This document shows, one piece after another, positions 7,116-7,159 of a DNA stretch of 7,159 nt. The first letter of the stretch is position 1. The number at the start of each line of letters is the position of its first letter. Position numbers and translations under genes: made by a program. The stretch is from positions 1 to 7,159 of the forward strand of contig CALKWL010000039.1 in assembly GCA_938004235.1 (NCBI GenBank). The letters are read 5' to 3'. Source of the DNA: an uncultured Gammaproteobacteria bacterium. GTDB taxonomy: Bacteria; Pseudomonadota; Gammaproteobacteria; Halothiobacillales; Halothiobacillaceae. Below the pieces are notes generated by a model that saw only the letters and a list, made by a program, of their open reading frames with translations, ran no database searches and was not told where the DNA came from.

Positions 7116-7159
7116 AGATCGGAAGAGCACACGTCTGAACTCCAGTCACGTCAGTCAAT
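7116..7159 (+). other. Illumina Read 2 adapter with index (non-biological)
   Basis: Starting at AGATCGGAAGAGC, positions 7116-7149 match the Illumina TruSeq Read 2 / index adapter. The next eight bases, GTCAGTCA (7150-7157), sit where an index belongs. The final AT fits the first bases of the P7 segment. The adapter is in frame with the preceding gene and would give a false tail RSEEHTSELQSRQS. The index reading is an inference from position. Confidence 0.98.

Overview
The window reads as a 7.07 kb fragment of a proteobacterial chromosome (positions 46-7115) capped at both ends by Illumina sequencing adapter. Positions 1-45 match the P5/Read 1 adapter. Positions 7116-7159 match the Read 2 adapter plus what looks like an 8-base index. 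Both outermost genes are cut by adapter and are therefore incomplete here.

Positions 46-4830 (minus strand) hold most of an F1Fo ATP synthase operon in the usual proteobacterial order: an AtpZ-like small membrane protein, atpI, atpB (a), atpE (c), atpF (b), atpH (delta), atpA (alpha) and the first 96 codons of atpG (gamma). atpD and atpC would be expected beyond the left adapter. Shine-Dalgarno sites are strong and regularly spaced from atpB onward. Two genes (atpB, atpF) appear to start at GTG.

Positions 4831-5005 are a 175-bp divergent intergenic region. To its right on the plus strand lies a two-gene unit of periplasmic c-type cytochromes. The first is a diheme cytochrome c4-like protein. 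The second is a diheme protein with the hallmarks of the thiosulfate dehydrogenase TsdA family: two CxxCH sites and a CFRFSMNG segment with a candidate Cys haem ligand. The pair resembles tsdBA, in which TsdA couples two thiosulfates to tetrathionate and TsdB takes the electrons. After a 127-bp gap comes the 5' part of an unrecognised exported, Ser/Thr/Lys/Ala-rich protein, cut by the right adapter.

The ATP synthase sequences look gammaproteobacterial, and the cytochrome pair suggests a sulfur-compound oxidiser. A Halothiobacillus-like organism is a guess that I cannot confirm without a search. The plausible physiological link is that thiosulfate-derived electrons enter the respiratory chain and generate the proton motive force used by the ATP synthase. 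Nothing in the window amounts to a clearly undescribed system. The best leads are the tsdBA-like pair, its Asn-Met haem 2 variant and the truncated exported protein, while the clearest surprise is technical (adapter).
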